Shown here in pieces: positions 1-9,368 of a stretch of 64,000 nucleotides of DNA. Under the pieces are notes generated by a model. It had not been told where the DNA came from, searched no databases, and saw nothing but the letters and a program-made list of their open reading frames with translations. The first letter of the stretch is position 1. Every line of letters starts with the position of its first letter. This DNA comes from Bifidobacterium felsineum (GTDB taxonomy: Bacteria; Actinomycetota; Actinomycetes; Actinomycetales; Bifidobacteriaceae): positions 473,174 through 537,173 of the forward strand of contig NZ_PEBJ01000002.1 in the NCBI RefSeq assembly GCF_002802915.1, in the 5' to 3' direction. The position numbers were made by a program, and so were the translations under genes.

Positions 1-226
1 CAAGCAGCGCGCAGCGAAGAACAGCACGCCAAGCGAAATCTCCAAAGCGATTCTGACCGTGTTGGAACGGCATTCAGCCATGAGCATCAAGGAAATCATC
101 CGCGAACTACAGCTGACGCCTTTGGCTGCCACTTCCGGTATGCGCGAGCTCATACGCGAAGGCCGGGTCGCCAAGGTGAAATTCCAAGACGATCCGACCC
201 AGCGGTATCGGTTGAAGGGGCTGTAA
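1..226 (+). CDS. C-terminal end of a winged-helix-like protein (partial)
   Basis: The reading frame is open from the window edge and stops with TAA at 224-226, giving the last 74 residues of a protein. The tail contains SEISKAILTVLERH, SIKEIIRELQL and MRELIREGRVAKVKF followed by QRYRLKGL, a pattern of helices followed by a beta wing typical of winged-helix DNA-binding or cofactor-sensing domains. The N-terminal part lies outside the window, so the protein's function cannot be named. It converges on the ABC-2 permease gene, whose stop is 12 bases away. Confidence 0.6.
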   Translation, partial: KQRAAKNSTPSEISKAILTVLERHSAMSIKEIIRELQLTPLAATSGMRELIREGRVAKVKFQDDPTQRYRLKGL

Positions 227-238
227 AGACCGCGACTC

Positions 239-1681
239 CTACACTTCGGCGAGCTGCGTGACGGTCGACGCGACCGCATTCGGCCGTGAGTGACGGAATC
301 TTCCGGCGGCGAGGCCCACGCAAACGAGCGCGATGGCAAACAGGGTCACGATGCTTGTGGCCACAGCCCAACTTCCCACGTCCGTGCCGGATGTGGCAGA
401 CCCGAATCCGAGCGCGTTGTCGATTGCCGTGCAGTACCACCAGCCGGGCGTGAGCTTGGCGATGGTGACCATTGCATCTGGCATCATGCTCATCGGGAAT
501 GCGATGCCTGATGCGAATAGGATGAGCAGGCCAAACACGTTGGCAAAACCGTTGGCCACTGTATCTGAAGCGCCGAATTCGCCAAGCATAAATCCACAGG
601 CTGTACACATGAGGGCGAACATGCAGATCGAGATGAAGGTCATCATCACGCCGTCTATTGGTATCGAAGCGATGTTCGCACCTGCAGCGGCCGTCAGCCC
701 TAGTGCGATGAACAGATAGCCCACACAAATCAGCAAAGCGAAACCGCAGAGCACACCCATGCGCTTCAGTCCGATTGAGGCCGTGGACGGGGATGCCATA
801 AGCCTGCGACGCAGCTCGCCCGCACCGAACACGCGCGCCACCAGGCTCACGCATACGCTTAGCGTCAGGAATAGCGGGTAGATAGCCGTCTTCATCGTGT
901 CACCGAATCCGGAGGCAGCAGAGTTCGCCGTGCTCGCTTCCTGATCGTCCTGCGTTGTGATGTTCTCTACGACGACTGGACGATTGACCTTCGCGTCATG
1001 CGCCGTGCGTGCGGCTCGCTTGGCAGCGGACTGCACGTCGGCCGTCGTCAGATTGGATAGCGTTCCCTCGGGCAGTTCGTTGAGGTCGAATGTGGATGAG
1101 CCGTCCATGACCTGCGACCAGTCGCCATTCTGTCCGGTAACAGCGGAGCTTTTTGCATACTGTGCATACCATGCGGCGAGCTCACTGTCATCAATTTGCA
1201 CGTTCCTACCGATCAATGCGATACGAGTCAGGGAGAGGAATCCGTTCACATTCATACCGCCGATGGTGCCGGCTCCGGACGTGTAGCTGGTAACCGTTTC
1301 AACCTTCGGCATGTCACCACCGGATTGCGCAGCCTTGAGGAAGTCGGCGGCGTAACCGCGCGGGATGATGACGATAAGATCGGTCCAGTTCGAGGCGACG
1401 GCATGTTGCAATGATTCAGAATCGTCATCCAATTCGACCAGCGTGGCGGAATCAGACAGGTAGTCGCACAGTCCCTCAGCGATGCCGCCTCGGTTCGAAT
1501 CCCGGTCGATGACGGCGATGTTGACCTTCTCCGGCTCGTAGGTGTCGGCCACAGTACGGGTGGCTGCGGTGATCTGCGACCAGCTGAGCGTGAACATCAT
1601 GATACCCATGAGCACCAGGTAGATGATGATGTACGTGCGGTGCGCGAGCAGCACGCGCACGGTGGCTTTACAGGTGTTCAT
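239..1681 (-). CDS. ABC-2 type transporter permease (second permease of the exporter)
   Basis: The 480-residue protein has one N-terminal membrane segment (around residues 15-33), a large extracytoplasmic domain of about 220 residues, and five to six membrane segments in the C-terminal third. This is the topology of ABC-2 permeases of the YhgE/DrrB-like kind. The ATG at 1681 overlaps the end of the upstream permease by 14 bases, so the two are probably translationally coupled. With the upstream permease and ATPase it should form an exporter, and the divergent two-component system suggests regulated drug or antimicrobial-peptide efflux. The substrate is not deducible. The family call is firm. 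Confidence 0.85.
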   Translation of the reverse strand: MNTCKATVRVLLAHRTYIIIYLVLMGIMMFTLSWSQITAATRTVADTYEPEKVNIAVIDRDSNRGGIAEGLCDYLSDSATLVELDDDSESLQHAVASNWTDLIVIIPRGYAADFLKAAQSGGDMPKVETVTSYTSGAGTIGGMNVNGFLSLTRIALIGRNVQIDDSELAAWYAQYAKSSAVTGQNGDWSQVMDGSSTFDLNELPEGTLSNLTTADVQSAAKRAARTAHDAKVNRPVVVENITTQDDQEASTANSAASGFGDTMKTAIYPLFLTLSVCVSLVARVFGAGELRRRLMASPSTASIGLKRMGVLCGFALLICVGYLFIALGLTAAAGANIASIPIDGVMMTFISICMFALMCTACGFMLGEFGASDTVANGFANVFGLLILFASGIAFPMSMMPDAMVTIAKLTPGWWYCTAIDNALGFGSATSGTDVGSWAVATSIVTLFAIALVCVGLAAGRFRHSRPNAVASTVTQLAEV

Positions 1682-2927
1682 AGCGTTGCCTCCTGAGCAT
1701 GATCACGCCCGCCGCAAGAAACACCGCGCTCATCGTGAGCAGGATGGCGCAGGTGCGGACGAACGGCTGGTAGCTGTCGTAGTACATGAGTGAGTAGAAC
1801 AGGTTGGTTACCTGTTGGGCGGGGTTGATGGCAGCGAGTAGTGGCGCCTTGCGTGAAATCAGGTCGCTCAGTTCCATGGCGAATCCGCCGTACAGGCCGC
1901 TGAACAGGGACAGCGAGCAGGCGATCGCAGTGGACATGCCTTGCTTGACGCCGGTCGTGAGCTTGGGAATTGCGCCGATCATCGTGCCGAACGCGCAGGT
2001 CATGAACGAGGCGACGATCACGGCGAGCACGGCCGCCGGTTCGCGTCCGCCTACTTCGATGCCGCAGACGTAGCGGATGTAGGCGAGCGCGACGAGCAGG
2101 CAGGCACAGGAGCACAGCCATCCGGCAAGGAATCCGGCCACAAGCTGCTTGGCGCGCCCGAGCGGCGCGACGGTGCGACGGATGCCGAGCGCGGAGAGGT
2201 TCGCCTGTGCAGTGGTGACCGTATGAATCATGTACGACATGGCGACCAAGCAGGCCATGCCCATGAGCGCGTAATAATATCTCGCCATCACGCTGGGCTT
2301 GAAATTGGTGAGCGTAACCTCTTTGGTGGCGCTCATGGACGCATTGATACCGTTCCAGAACGTGCGCGTAGCCGGGGCGGTCGGATTATCCTTGAGCACC
2401 GACTTCACGTTGGCACTGGTGCGGTTGTACTGGTCAAGCACGTTATCGAGCGCCGAGAGGGAGATATCAAGTCCCGCTTCCTGCGTGCCGTTGTTGGCCT
2501 CGGTCACAGCGTCATCGCTCAAGGTGAGTGCGATTCGCCCGTCGCCGTCGGCCTTGAGGTAACCGTCTGCTTTGCCTTGTGACAATAGTTCGCGGGCTTG
2601 CGATGTCGAATCGACTTTGGTGGTATCCAACAGGGTTACTCCGGGGTCAATGTCCATTGCATTCGAGCCGGTGCCTTCTTGAGTTTTAGCCGAATCGCTG
2701 TTCTTGCCGGACAATGCCGTGATGAGCGTGTCCGCACCGATTGCGTTCGTCCAGTTCGTGTCCTTCACCACGGCCACGGACACCGGAGTGATGCTCATGG
2801 CCTGATCCAGGTTGCCGAACACACCATTGAACATGGTCGCCAAAGCGATGGGAAACACGATGAGCCAGAACAGCGCGCTCTTATCCCTGAGGTTCGTCTT
2901 CAGTGTGACTATGAAAGTGCTCCACAT
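1668..2927 (-). CDS. ABC-2 type transporter permease (first permease of the exporter)
   Basis: The chosen start is the ATG at 2927, which reads MWSTFIVTLKTNLRDKSALF and is preceded by AAAGGAGAACGCC, a good ribosome binding site. The reading frame stays open further upstream but runs into the ATPase gene. The product has 419 residues: one N-terminal membrane segment, a periplasm-like domain of roughly 200 residues and a block of membrane helices at the C terminus. This architecture is shared with the following permease, so the transporter is probably a heterodimer. It lies 35 bases downstream of the ATPase gene in the same operon. Confidence 0.87.
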   Translation of the reverse strand: MWSTFIVTLKTNLRDKSALFWLIVFPIALATMFNGVFGNLDQAMSITPVSVAVVKDTNWTNAIGADTLITALSGKNSDSAKTQEGTGSNAMDIDPGVTLLDTTKVDSTSQARELLSQGKADGYLKADGDGRIALTLSDDAVTEANNGTQEAGLDISLSALDNVLDQYNRTSANVKSVLKDNPTAPATRTFWNGINASMSATKEVTLTNFKPSVMARYYYALMGMACLVAMSYMIHTVTTAQANLSALGIRRTVAPLGRAKQLVAGFLAGWLCSCACLLVALAYIRYVCGIEVGGREPAAVLAVIVASFMTCAFGTMIGAIPKLTTGVKQGMSTAIACSLSLFSGLYGGFAMELSDLISRKAPLLAAINPAQQVTNLFYSLMYYDSYQPFVRTCAILLTMSAVFLAAGVIMLRRQRYEHL

Positions 2928-2962
2928 GGCGTTCTCCTTTCCTTCCTTGGGTTGGAGGGTCC

Positions 2963-3952
2963 TTAGTCGCGCAGCGCCTTGCCGGTAAGTTCCAGGAACA
3001 CGTCGTTGAGGCTCGGCGGTCGGCTGGTCAGGTGACCGATATTCGCGCCTGAAGTGCGCAGCACACCGATCAGGTCGACGAGGTTGTGCTCGCCACGCCG
3101 GCATCGCACGTCCAGTTCGCGACCGTCGTAGGAGGCTTCGATAACGAACGCGAGCGCACGCACGGCAGCAAGGGTCTCGTCGGTCAAGTCGAGCGTTTCG
3201 ATGGTGATGCGCTCGCCTGTGTCGATCATGGCTTTGAGCTCGTCGGCTGTGCCGAGCGCGAGATGGCGACCATGGTCCATGATGAGGATGCGGTCGCAGA
3301 TCTGTTCGACTTCCTCCATGTAGTGGCTGGTGTAGATTACGGTGGCGCCGGCCTTATTGAGTTTCTGGATGCCTTCGAGTATCGCGTTGCGACTCTGTGG
3401 GTCGACGGCCACGGTCGGCTCGTCGAAGAAGATCAGGTCTGGCTTGTGGGCGATGCCGCAGGCGATATTGAGGCGTCGTAGCAGACCTCCGGAGAGTTTG
3501 CCGGGGCGGAATTTGCGGAAGTCCTGCAATCCGGCGAATTCGATGGCCTCTTCGACCAAGGGTGCACGGTCGGCCTTCTTCGGCACATACAGCGAGCAGA
3601 AGTAGTCGATGTTTTCGGTCACGGTCAGTTCGTTGAATACGGCCACGTTCTGCGGCACGATGCCGATGCGGCGCTTCAACGCGTAGCTGGTGGGAGTCAT
3701 CGGCTCACCAAATACACGTATTGTGCCTTTATCGTAAGTGAGCAACGCCAGAATGCAATTGATGGCTGTGGTCTTACCGGAACCGTTGGGGCCCAGCAGA
3801 CCGAAGATTTCGCCTTGTTGCACATCAAGATCAAAGTAGTCGAGCGCCACCATATCGCCATACCGCTTGACGAGCTGGCTCACATGCACGGCGGGGACAG
3901 TTGTTTGAGCGGCTTGGATGGTCTGAGCGTTTGCATTGGTTTCGCTTGCCAT
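2963..3952 (-). CDS. ABC transporter ATP-binding protein
   Basis: This is the nucleotide-binding subunit of the ABC-2 exporter encoded downstream. It shows Walker A GLLGPNGSGKTTAI, an LSGGLLRRLNIA signature (the usual Q is replaced by L) and Walker B DLIFFDEPTVAVDP followed by TSHYMEEVEQICD with the switch histidine. The roughly 329-residue length and the C-terminal extension fit the DrrA/CcmA class. An in-frame GTG lies two codons upstream (3958), but the ATG at 3952 has better spacing to the AGGAAGGGAG site. It is the first gene of a three-gene operon, divergent from the kinase gene at 4134. Confidence 0.92.
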   Translation of the reverse strand: MASETNANAQTIQAAQTTVPAVHVSQLVKRYGDMVALDYFDLDVQQGEIFGLLGPNGSGKTTAINCILALLTYDKGTIRVFGEPMTPTSYALKRRIGIVPQNVAVFNELTVTENIDYFCSLYVPKKADRAPLVEEAIEFAGLQDFRKFRPGKLSGGLLRRLNIACGIAHKPDLIFFDEPTVAVDPQSRNAILEGIQKLNKAGATVIYTSHYMEEVEQICDRILIMDHGRHLALGTADELKAMIDTGERITIETLDLTDETLAAVRALAFVIEASYDGRELDVRCRRGEHNLVDLIGVLRTSGANIGHLTSRPPSLNDVFLELTGKALRD

Positions 3953-4133
3953 GATCACTCCCTTCCTTGGATAGCTTCATCATCCCAAGCGCGAACGCAT
4001 AGAACCAGCCACATTCGTCACGAGTTAGAGCAAAAGCCATGACATTTGTCATTTGTGCCAAATCGTCGCTGGCAGACGCCATCACTCGAGTAGTCTGGAG
4101 TCTAGGAATCCGTTCCAAACGGCGGGAGGGGCC

Positions 4134-5459
4134 ATGCGGACGATGGTTGAGAAGGGGCTGCTGCTGGGGTTCAGCATGGCGCTGATGCTCACAACGTCTT
4201 TGGTCGCTGGTTCTGGCTCGTCATATGAGTATTCATCTGACCATTATGTTGAGCTGATTGCCGGGTTGTTGATTGCCGTATCCGTTACCGGGTTGGCCGA
4301 ATGGCTGGCACGGCATGCCTGGGCTTGGCTGCCGGTCTGCTGCTATGCCATCGCCGCAATGTTCCTGCCGTCTTGGATCATGTTTCTGCCGGCGACCGTC
4401 TATGATGCTGCGAAAACCACGATGCCACTGTCCTCATTGCTTCGCACACTTCCCCGTGCATCAGTGGCGCGGCAACCAACCTTGCCTGCTTCATCGCGAT
4501 TGAGTCAGCGTGCGATGCTTGTGGGCGATGCGGTATCTCGTTGGTTGTGGTTGATAACGCTGCTCATCGCTGTGTGGCGAATCGGTTTTGCCGGCGACGT
4601 AACCGCTGCGATGTTCACTATCCGCGACGTTTCGGTGATCGCCATAGCCTGCGCACTGGGTTTCGCATTGGGCTCCCGTGCGGCAAAGGAGCACACACTA
4701 CGCCATTCGTTGCGCATCATCGAGGATCATGCAAGACAGTCCGCCCGAGTCAACCGATTACGGCTCGCTGATGTGGACGAGGAACGTGCGCAATCAGTTC
4801 GCATGGCCACGCTCGGGGAACGTACGCGTATCGCCCGTGAGATTCACGACAATGTAGGGCACCTGCTGACCCGTGCGATTATGCAGGCGCAGGCCGGCAA
4901 AGCGGTGGCCGATGCCACCAATGATTCGACTGCCGCTCAAGGCTTTGCCGCACTTGGCGATACGCTCAACGATGCGATGACGATGGTACGCAGATCTGTG
5001 CATGATCTGGAGGACGACGGCACTGATTTTGCGGCACAGATCAAAGATGCAGTCGCATCATTCGATGGTGTCTCTTCTGGTTTTTCGGTGCATTTGGTCA
5101 ACGATATTGCTGCGGCACCCGCACCGGTGTCCCGTTGCTTGGCCACGGTGATTCGAGAGTCGTTGACGAATGTGGTGAGGCATAGCAAGGCGCAGGGTGC
5201 CAATGTGACGTTGCGTGATTTTCCAGCGTTCTGGCAGCTAGTAGTTCAGGACGATGGGCCAGCAAAGGATTCATCCGCGGCGGAGAGCCCGACAAACCAT
5301 GGCGCACATGACCTTCCGCGCGGTATGGGTTTGGCCGATATCGATTCGCGCGTGCGAGCCATCGGAGGCACGGCAACATGCGGCCCGTACAATCAAGGTT
5401 GGAGGGTGTTCGTTTCCATTCCCAAACAACCGTGGATGAAGGAGACTGGAACTCGATGA
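4134..5459 (+). CDS. Two-component sensor histidine kinase (NarL/HisKA_3 type)
   Basis: The start ATG at 4134 is preceded by GGGAGGGGCC. The 441-residue protein has several hydrophobic segments in the first 190 residues, then a dimerisation/phosphoacceptor helix containing RIAREIHDNVGH with the phosphorylatable histidine. A HATPase_c domain follows, with the N-box RESLTNVVRHS and the glycine-rich GMGLADIDSRVRAIGG. No large extracellular sensor domain is present, as in intramembrane-sensing kinases that detect membrane or cell-wall damage. Its last codon overlaps the response regulator start (ATGA), and the ABC-2 exporter operon is divergent, so it probably controls that exporter. Confidence 0.92.
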   Translation: MRTMVEKGLLLGFSMALMLTTSLVAGSGSSYEYSSDHYVELIAGLLIAVSVTGLAEWLARHAWAWLPVCCYAIAAMFLPSWIMFLPATVYDAAKTTMPLSSLLRTLPRASVARQPTLPASSRLSQRAMLVGDAVSRWLWLITLLIAVWRIGFAGDVTAAMFTIRDVSVIAIACALGFALGSRAAKEHTLRHSLRIIEDHARQSARVNRLRLADVDEERAQSVRMATLGERTRIAREIHDNVGHLLTRAIMQAQAGKAVADATNDSTAAQGFAALGDTLNDAMTMVRRSVHDLEDDGTDFAAQIKDAVASFDGVSSGFSVHLVNDIAAAPAPVSRCLATVIRESLTNVVRHSKAQGANVTLRDFPAFWQLVVQDDGPAKDSSAAESPTNHGAHDLPRGMGLADIDSRVRAIGGTATCGPYNQGWRVFVSIPKQPWMKETGTR

Positions 5460-6112
5460 GAATCGCAATCGTGGATGATGACCCCATTGTCTGCCAATCC
5501 TTAGCGACCATTCTGTCCGCTACGAATACAGCCAACGTGTTGTGGATGGCAAACGATGGCTATACTGCGGTCACGCAGTACTTCGCTTCCCCGGCGAATC
5601 ATCCGGATATTCTGCTTATCGACATTCAGATGCCCGGCAAGGATGGTCTTTCAGCAGCTCAGGAAATCCTCAGGAAGGATCCCGCCGCGCGCATTCTGTT
5701 CCTCACCACGTTTGCCGATCAGTCCTATATTGCACAGGCGATGGCACTGGGGGCCAAAGGATACCTGATCAAACAGGATGTTGCTGCGGTTGGCCCTGCG
5801 CTGCAGGCGGTGATGGCCGGACAGGTGGTGCTTGGCGCGGAAGTGCTGGGTAAGCTGACTGGCAATGACGCAGGTACGACCGGTGATGGTTCCGCCCACG
5901 AATCCGACGAATCCATCGAACGATTGCTGAATGGACGAGAGCGGGATATCGCAGCATTGGTGGCTGAGGGATTGGATAACCGGGATATTGCCGCGCAGCT
6001 CAATTTGAGTGAGGGCACCGTACGCAACCGCATCAGTGCCGCATTGGATAAATTAGGGCTCGCGAATCGCACTCAGTTGGCGATTGAGTGGATTCGCGAG
6101 CACCGGTACTGA
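5456..6112 (+). CDS. Two-component response regulator, NarL/LuxR family
   Basis: The ATG at 5456 overlaps the kinase stop in an ATGA junction, so it is probably translated by coupling. The 218-residue protein begins with a receiver domain (acidic pocket VDDD at residues 6-9, phosphoacceptor Asp56 in LLIDIQMPG, conserved Lys in KGYLIKQD). It ends with a LuxR-type helix-turn-helix containing NGRERDIAALVAEGLDNRDIA and LSEGTVRNRISAALDKLG. It is the DNA-binding partner of the preceding kinase and is likely to act on the divergent ABC-2 operon. Confidence 0.94.
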   Translation: MRIAIVDDDPIVCQSLATILSATNTANVLWMANDGYTAVTQYFASPANHPDILLIDIQMPGKDGLSAAQEILRKDPAARILFLTTFADQSYIAQAMALGAKGYLIKQDVAAVGPALQAVMAGQVVLGAEVLGKLTGNDAGTTGDGSAHESDESIERLLNGRERDIAALVAEGLDNRDIAAQLNLSEGTVRNRISAALDKLGLANRTQLAIEWIREHRY

Positions 6113-6116
6113 CAGT

Positions 6117-6163
6117 CTCTCCCTCAGTCAGCTTCGCTGACAGCTCCCTCATCAGAGGGAGCC
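6117..6163. repeat. Dispersed double-hairpin palindrome (copy 1)
   Basis: This is a GC-rich element with one small hairpin (GTCAGC TTC GCTGAC) and one larger one (CTCCCTC ATCA GAGGGAG). It sits between the convergent ends of the response regulator and the DUF47 gene, where it could act as a bidirectional terminator. Related copies lie near 9333, 36683, 37647, 49453 and 49542. Confidence 0.75.
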
Positions 6164-6172
6164 AAAACGGAA

Positions 6173-6796
6173 TCAGCTGTTTTTCATGACGATGCTATCG
6201 ACCACATTGGCCACGGATTCGCAGTCGTCGGCACACTGTTCGAGATGGCGGAACACGTCGTGCCAGGCGAACACCTGCAGCGGATCGGTACAGGTGGTGT
6301 GCAAGGTGCGCATGGCTTCGATGAATACGTGATCGGCATCGGTTTCGATGGTGTTGATGGCGAATACCCGTTCACGCAACGTTTTGGAGCGTTTGAATTG
6401 CGGCAGCTCTCCGATTAGTCCTTCAATCTGATCGCAGGCATGCGCCACCATTTCGGTCATCTGCAATGCTTCGGGGCGTACGTCAGTCACATTGTCGTAG
6501 TACATGCGGTCAAGCACGCCTTCGATGCTGTCGATCACATCATCCAGCACGTAGCTCAGTTGACCGATGTCTTCACGATCGAACGGCGTGATGAAAGCGG
6601 TGACCAGTTCATCCATCAAACGATGGCGCACTTTGTCAGCCGACTGTTCGATGCGATGCATCTGCTCCATGCTGTCCTTCAACTGTTCGGGGTCGAAGTT
6701 ATGCATCACTTCACTTAAGAGGTGCGCGGCTTGACATGCGTATGCGGCGCTTTCGCGAAATCCGTCGAAGTAAAAGGAATCATTCTTTCTTGCCAT
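6173..6796 (-). CDS. DUF47/PhoU-like phosphate transport accessory protein
   Basis: The 207-residue, all-helical protein carries the DUF47 pattern: RIEQSADKVRHRLMDEL, TPFDREDIGQLSYVLDDVID and, near the end, HLEQCADDCESVANVVDSI. DUF47 proteins are PhoU relatives that accompany Pit permeases and modulate phosphate uptake at the cytoplasmic face of the membrane. The gene starts 14 bases after the phosphate transporter gene ends, so the two form an operon. The length is normal for the family. Confidence 0.9.
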   Translation of the reverse strand: MARKNDSFYFDGFRESAAYACQAAHLLSEVMHNFDPEQLKDSMEQMHRIEQSADKVRHRLMDELVTAFITPFDREDIGQLSYVLDDVIDSIEGVLDRMYYDNVTDVRPEALQMTEMVAHACDQIEGLIGELPQFKRSKTLRERVFAINTIETDADHVFIEAMRTLHTTCTDPLQVFAWHDVFRHLEQCADDCESVANVVDSIVMKNS

Positions 6797-6810
6797 TACT
6801 AGGTTCCTTT

Positions 6811-7863
6811 CTAGAACACGAACATAAAGAGTTTGGCCATGGCGAAACTGATAAGACCGCAGCCGGGGAACGTGAACACCCAGGTGAGCATCATGCCGCG
6901 CACTACGCCGAAGTTGATGGCGGAGAGACGACGGACTGCCCCTACGCCCATGATGGCGCTGGTTTTGGTGTGCGTGGTGGATACCGGGATGCCGAGCACG
7001 GTCATCATCAGTAGACAGAGTGCACTGGAAAGGTCAGCGGAGAATCCTTGGTATTTTTCCAGCTTGACCATGTCCATTCCAACGGACTTGATGATCTTCT
7101 CGCCACCGACCGAAGTACCGACACCCATGATGGTGCTACATAGAATCATCAGCCAGACGGGAATCACCACACCTATTACAGATGATTGGCCGTTGCAAAA
7201 GGCCATACCGAGGAACAGCACGCCGATGAATTTCTGGCCATCCTGGGCGCCGTGCATAAAGCTGTTGGCGGCCGCGCCGACAATCTGCGCATATGTGAAC
7301 ACGCCGTTCGTGCGACGGCGATCGAAGCCTGCACAAATCAAGGTCACGATCTTGCAGACGACCCAACCCATGCCAAAGCCGATGACGAGGCTTGCCACCA
7401 AACCGTAGAGCACTTTGACCCATTCGCCCATGTTGACGCCCGCGATACCGCCTTGGATGGCGATGGCCGCGCCGGTCAGACCGGCGATCAGACTATGGCT
7501 TTCGGACGTGGGAATGCCCAGCATCGATGCGCCTACGCTGTAGACCACGATGGAGAACAGCGCTGCGCATAGGGCGATGAGTGCCGAATGCGTGTCTCCT
7601 CCGAAATCGACCATGTTGGAGATGGTGGAGGCCACGGACGCATTGAATTGCGTCATCAGGAACACACCAAGGAAGTTGAAGATGGCTGCCATAATGACTG
7701 CGGAGCGTACGCGCATGCAGCGGGTGGTGACACACGTGGCGATGGCGTTGGGAGCGTCGGTCCACCCGTTGACGAAGATCACTCCGAGCGTCAACAACGT
7801 TGTTACAGCCAAAGCTGGGTTGGAGAATACCTGCTGGATGAAATAGGCCAGGGATACGTCCAC
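6811..7863 (-). CDS. pit: Inorganic phosphate transporter, Pit family
   Basis: The 350-residue integral membrane protein has the paired PHO4 signatures of Pit permeases: GWTDAPNAIATCVTTR in the N-terminal half and GVGTSVGGEKIIKSVGMDMVKL in the C-terminal half, with about ten membrane segments. Pit carriers move metal-phosphate using the proton gradient. The best start is a GTG at 7863 preceded by GAAGGTGAT; an ATG just upstream is in another frame. The DUF47 gene follows in the same operon. The gene is divergent from the GH13 gene, with about 170 bases between them holding both promoters. Confidence 0.93.
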   Translation of the reverse strand: MDVSLAYFIQQVFSNPALAVTTLLTLGVIFVNGWTDAPNAIATCVTTRCMRVRSAVIMAAIFNFLGVFLMTQFNASVASTISNMVDFGGDTHSALIALCAALFSIVVYSVGASMLGIPTSESHSLIAGLTGAAIAIQGGIAGVNMGEWVKVLYGLVASLVIGFGMGWVVCKIVTLICAGFDRRRTNGVFTYAQIVGAAANSFMHGAQDGQKFIGVLFLGMAFCNGQSSVIGVVIPVWLMILCSTIMGVGTSVGGEKIIKSVGMDMVKLEKYQGFSADLSSALCLLMMTVLGIPVSTTHTKTSAIMGVGAVRRLSAINFGVVRGMMLTWVFTFPGCGLISFAMAKLFMFVF

Positions 7864-8033
7864 GGCTAGTCATCACCTTCTTCTTCGGGGGTGGCGGAAA
7901 GTCGTCACACCGATTGTAACCGATTGGTGACTACGTAGTGCACATTCGTGGCGTCGTGAAGAAAATGCCTTGTCTGCCGTGTCAAATCACCTCAATGTGA
8001 GAAAATAGACGCAGTGTCAATAGGAGGTGTGTG

Positions 8034-9326
8034 ATGGTTGTAAGCACTGACGAGGGGCGCAATCTTCCGAATTGGGTGCGCTATGGCGTGTTCTGGCAGG
8101 TATATCCGCTGGGTTTCTGTGGCGCCGATATCCGACCTTCCGGCCCACGCACGTTCAATGGCCGCGGTCTTGACTCGATGATTGGTTGGCTGGAGTATGC
8201 CCGAGATCTTGGCGCATCCGGTTTGCTGCTTGGCCCGGTTTTCGAATCGGTCACGCATGGTTACGACACGTTGGACCATATGCACATTGATGTGCGTCTT
8301 GGCGGCGATGAGGCGTTCGATCGCTTGGCCGAAGCATGCCGAAACATGGGCTTGCAGATTATCCTCGATGGCGTATTCAATCATGTGAGCCGTCATCATC
8401 CGGCGGTGCAGGCGGCCTTGGATGAGGCTGCAGGACAATCAACCTCCGATAATCCGTGGCACGGCTTGGTGCATGCCCACTTGGACCAGGATGGGAAGCC
8501 ACAGTTGGATGTGTTCGAAGGGCATGGCGACTTGGTTGACCTCGACCATGATTCGCCGGAAACCGTGGATTATGTGACTCACGTGATGAATCATTGGCTG
8601 GACCGCGGCGCTGCAGGCTGGCGATTGGATGCCGCCTATGCCGTACCGACTTCGTTCTGGGCCAAGGTATTGCCTCAGGTCAAAGCAGCGCACCCATATT
8701 CCTGGGTATTCGGCGAAGTGATTCATGGTGACTATCCACAAATCGTCGCTGACGCTTCGCTGGATTCGGTCACGCAATATGAGTTGTGGAAATCGATCCA
8801 GCATGCTCTGGAAACCGATAATTTCTTTGAGTTGGATTGGAATCTCAAACGTCACAACGCGTTTCTGGATTCGTTCGTGCCGCAGACCTTCATCGGCAAT
8901 CATGATGTGACGCGCATCGCCTCGCAAATCGGCCCGGCCAAGGCGGCATTGGCATTGGCGGTATTGATGACGGTCGGCGGCGTGCCAAGCATTTATTACG
9001 GCGACGAACAAGGCTATGTTGGCATCAAGCAGGAACGATTCGGCGGTGATGATGACGTGCGACCGAAGTTCCCGCTCTCCCCTGCTGAGCTGTCCAAGCT
9101 TGGTGAGCCCACGTACCGACTGCATCAGGCACTGATTGCCCTGCGCCGCCGCAACCCGTGGCTTTTGGATGCACGCACCGAAGCAACCGAACTGGAGAAT
9201 AAACGATTCGCCTATCGCTCGGTGAGCGCGGACGGCGGTCATTCGCTGACCGTTGCACTGAGCGTTGAGCAAGCACCAACGTTTACAATCACCGACGCCG
9301 ACGGTGCAGTGCTGTACCGGTATTAG
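8034..9326 (+). CDS. Glycoside hydrolase family 13 (alpha-amylase type) enzyme
   Basis: The start ATG at 8034 sits five bases after a perfect AGGAGGT; a GTG one codon upstream is too close to it. The 430-residue protein has the GH13 conserved regions: DGVFNHVS, GWRLDAAYAVP with nucleophile Asp199, WVFGEVIHGD with acid/base Glu228, and FIGNHDVTR with transition-state Asp291. It acts on alpha-glucosidic bonds. The short length and lack of a signal peptide point to a cytoplasmic oligosaccharide hydrolase or transglycosylase. Exact specificity (maltodextrin, isomaltose, sucrose) cannot be decided from these motifs. Confidence 0.88.
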   Translation: MVVSTDEGRNLPNWVRYGVFWQVYPLGFCGADIRPSGPRTFNGRGLDSMIGWLEYARDLGASGLLLGPVFESVTHGYDTLDHMHIDVRLGGDEAFDRLAEACRNMGLQIILDGVFNHVSRHHPAVQAALDEAAGQSTSDNPWHGLVHAHLDQDGKPQLDVFEGHGDLVDLDHDSPETVDYVTHVMNHWLDRGAAGWRLDAAYAVPTSFWAKVLPQVKAAHPYSWVFGEVIHGDYPQIVADASLDSVTQYELWKSIQHALETDNFFELDWNLKRHNAFLDSFVPQTFIGNHDVTRIASQIGPAKAALALAVLMTVGGVPSIYYGDEQGYVGIKQERFGGDDDVRPKFPLSPAELSKLGEPTYRLHQALIALRRRNPWLLDARTEATELENKRFAYRSVSADGGHSLTVALSVEQAPTFTITDADGAVLYRY

Positions 9327-9332
9327 AAAATT

Positions 9333-9354
9333 GGCTCCCTCTGATGAGGGAGCC
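9333..9354. terminator. GC-rich hairpin between convergent genes (repeat copy 2, half element)
   Basis: The sequence GGCTCCCTC TGAT GAGGGAGCC is a perfect 9-bp stem with a four-base loop. It is placed between the ends of the GH13 gene and the DEAD-box helicase gene. It equals the larger hairpin of the dispersed palindrome and probably terminates both transcripts. No strong T-tract follows it. Confidence 0.6.
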
Positions 9355-9368
9355 ATTATGAAGTTGGC

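Noticed and set aside
150..854. Long open frame on the minus strand
   Set aside because: It is a shadow of the permease gene in another frame, with an Arg/His-rich composition unlike a real protein.
1492..1503. GGTTCGAATCCC resembles the T-arm of a tRNA
   Set aside because: It lies within the coding sequence of the ABC-2 permease and no acceptor or anticodon stems surround it.
8439..9356. 305-codon open frame opposite the GH13 gene
   Set aside because: Antisense shadow of a convincing glycosidase with intact catalytic residues; no homology visible.
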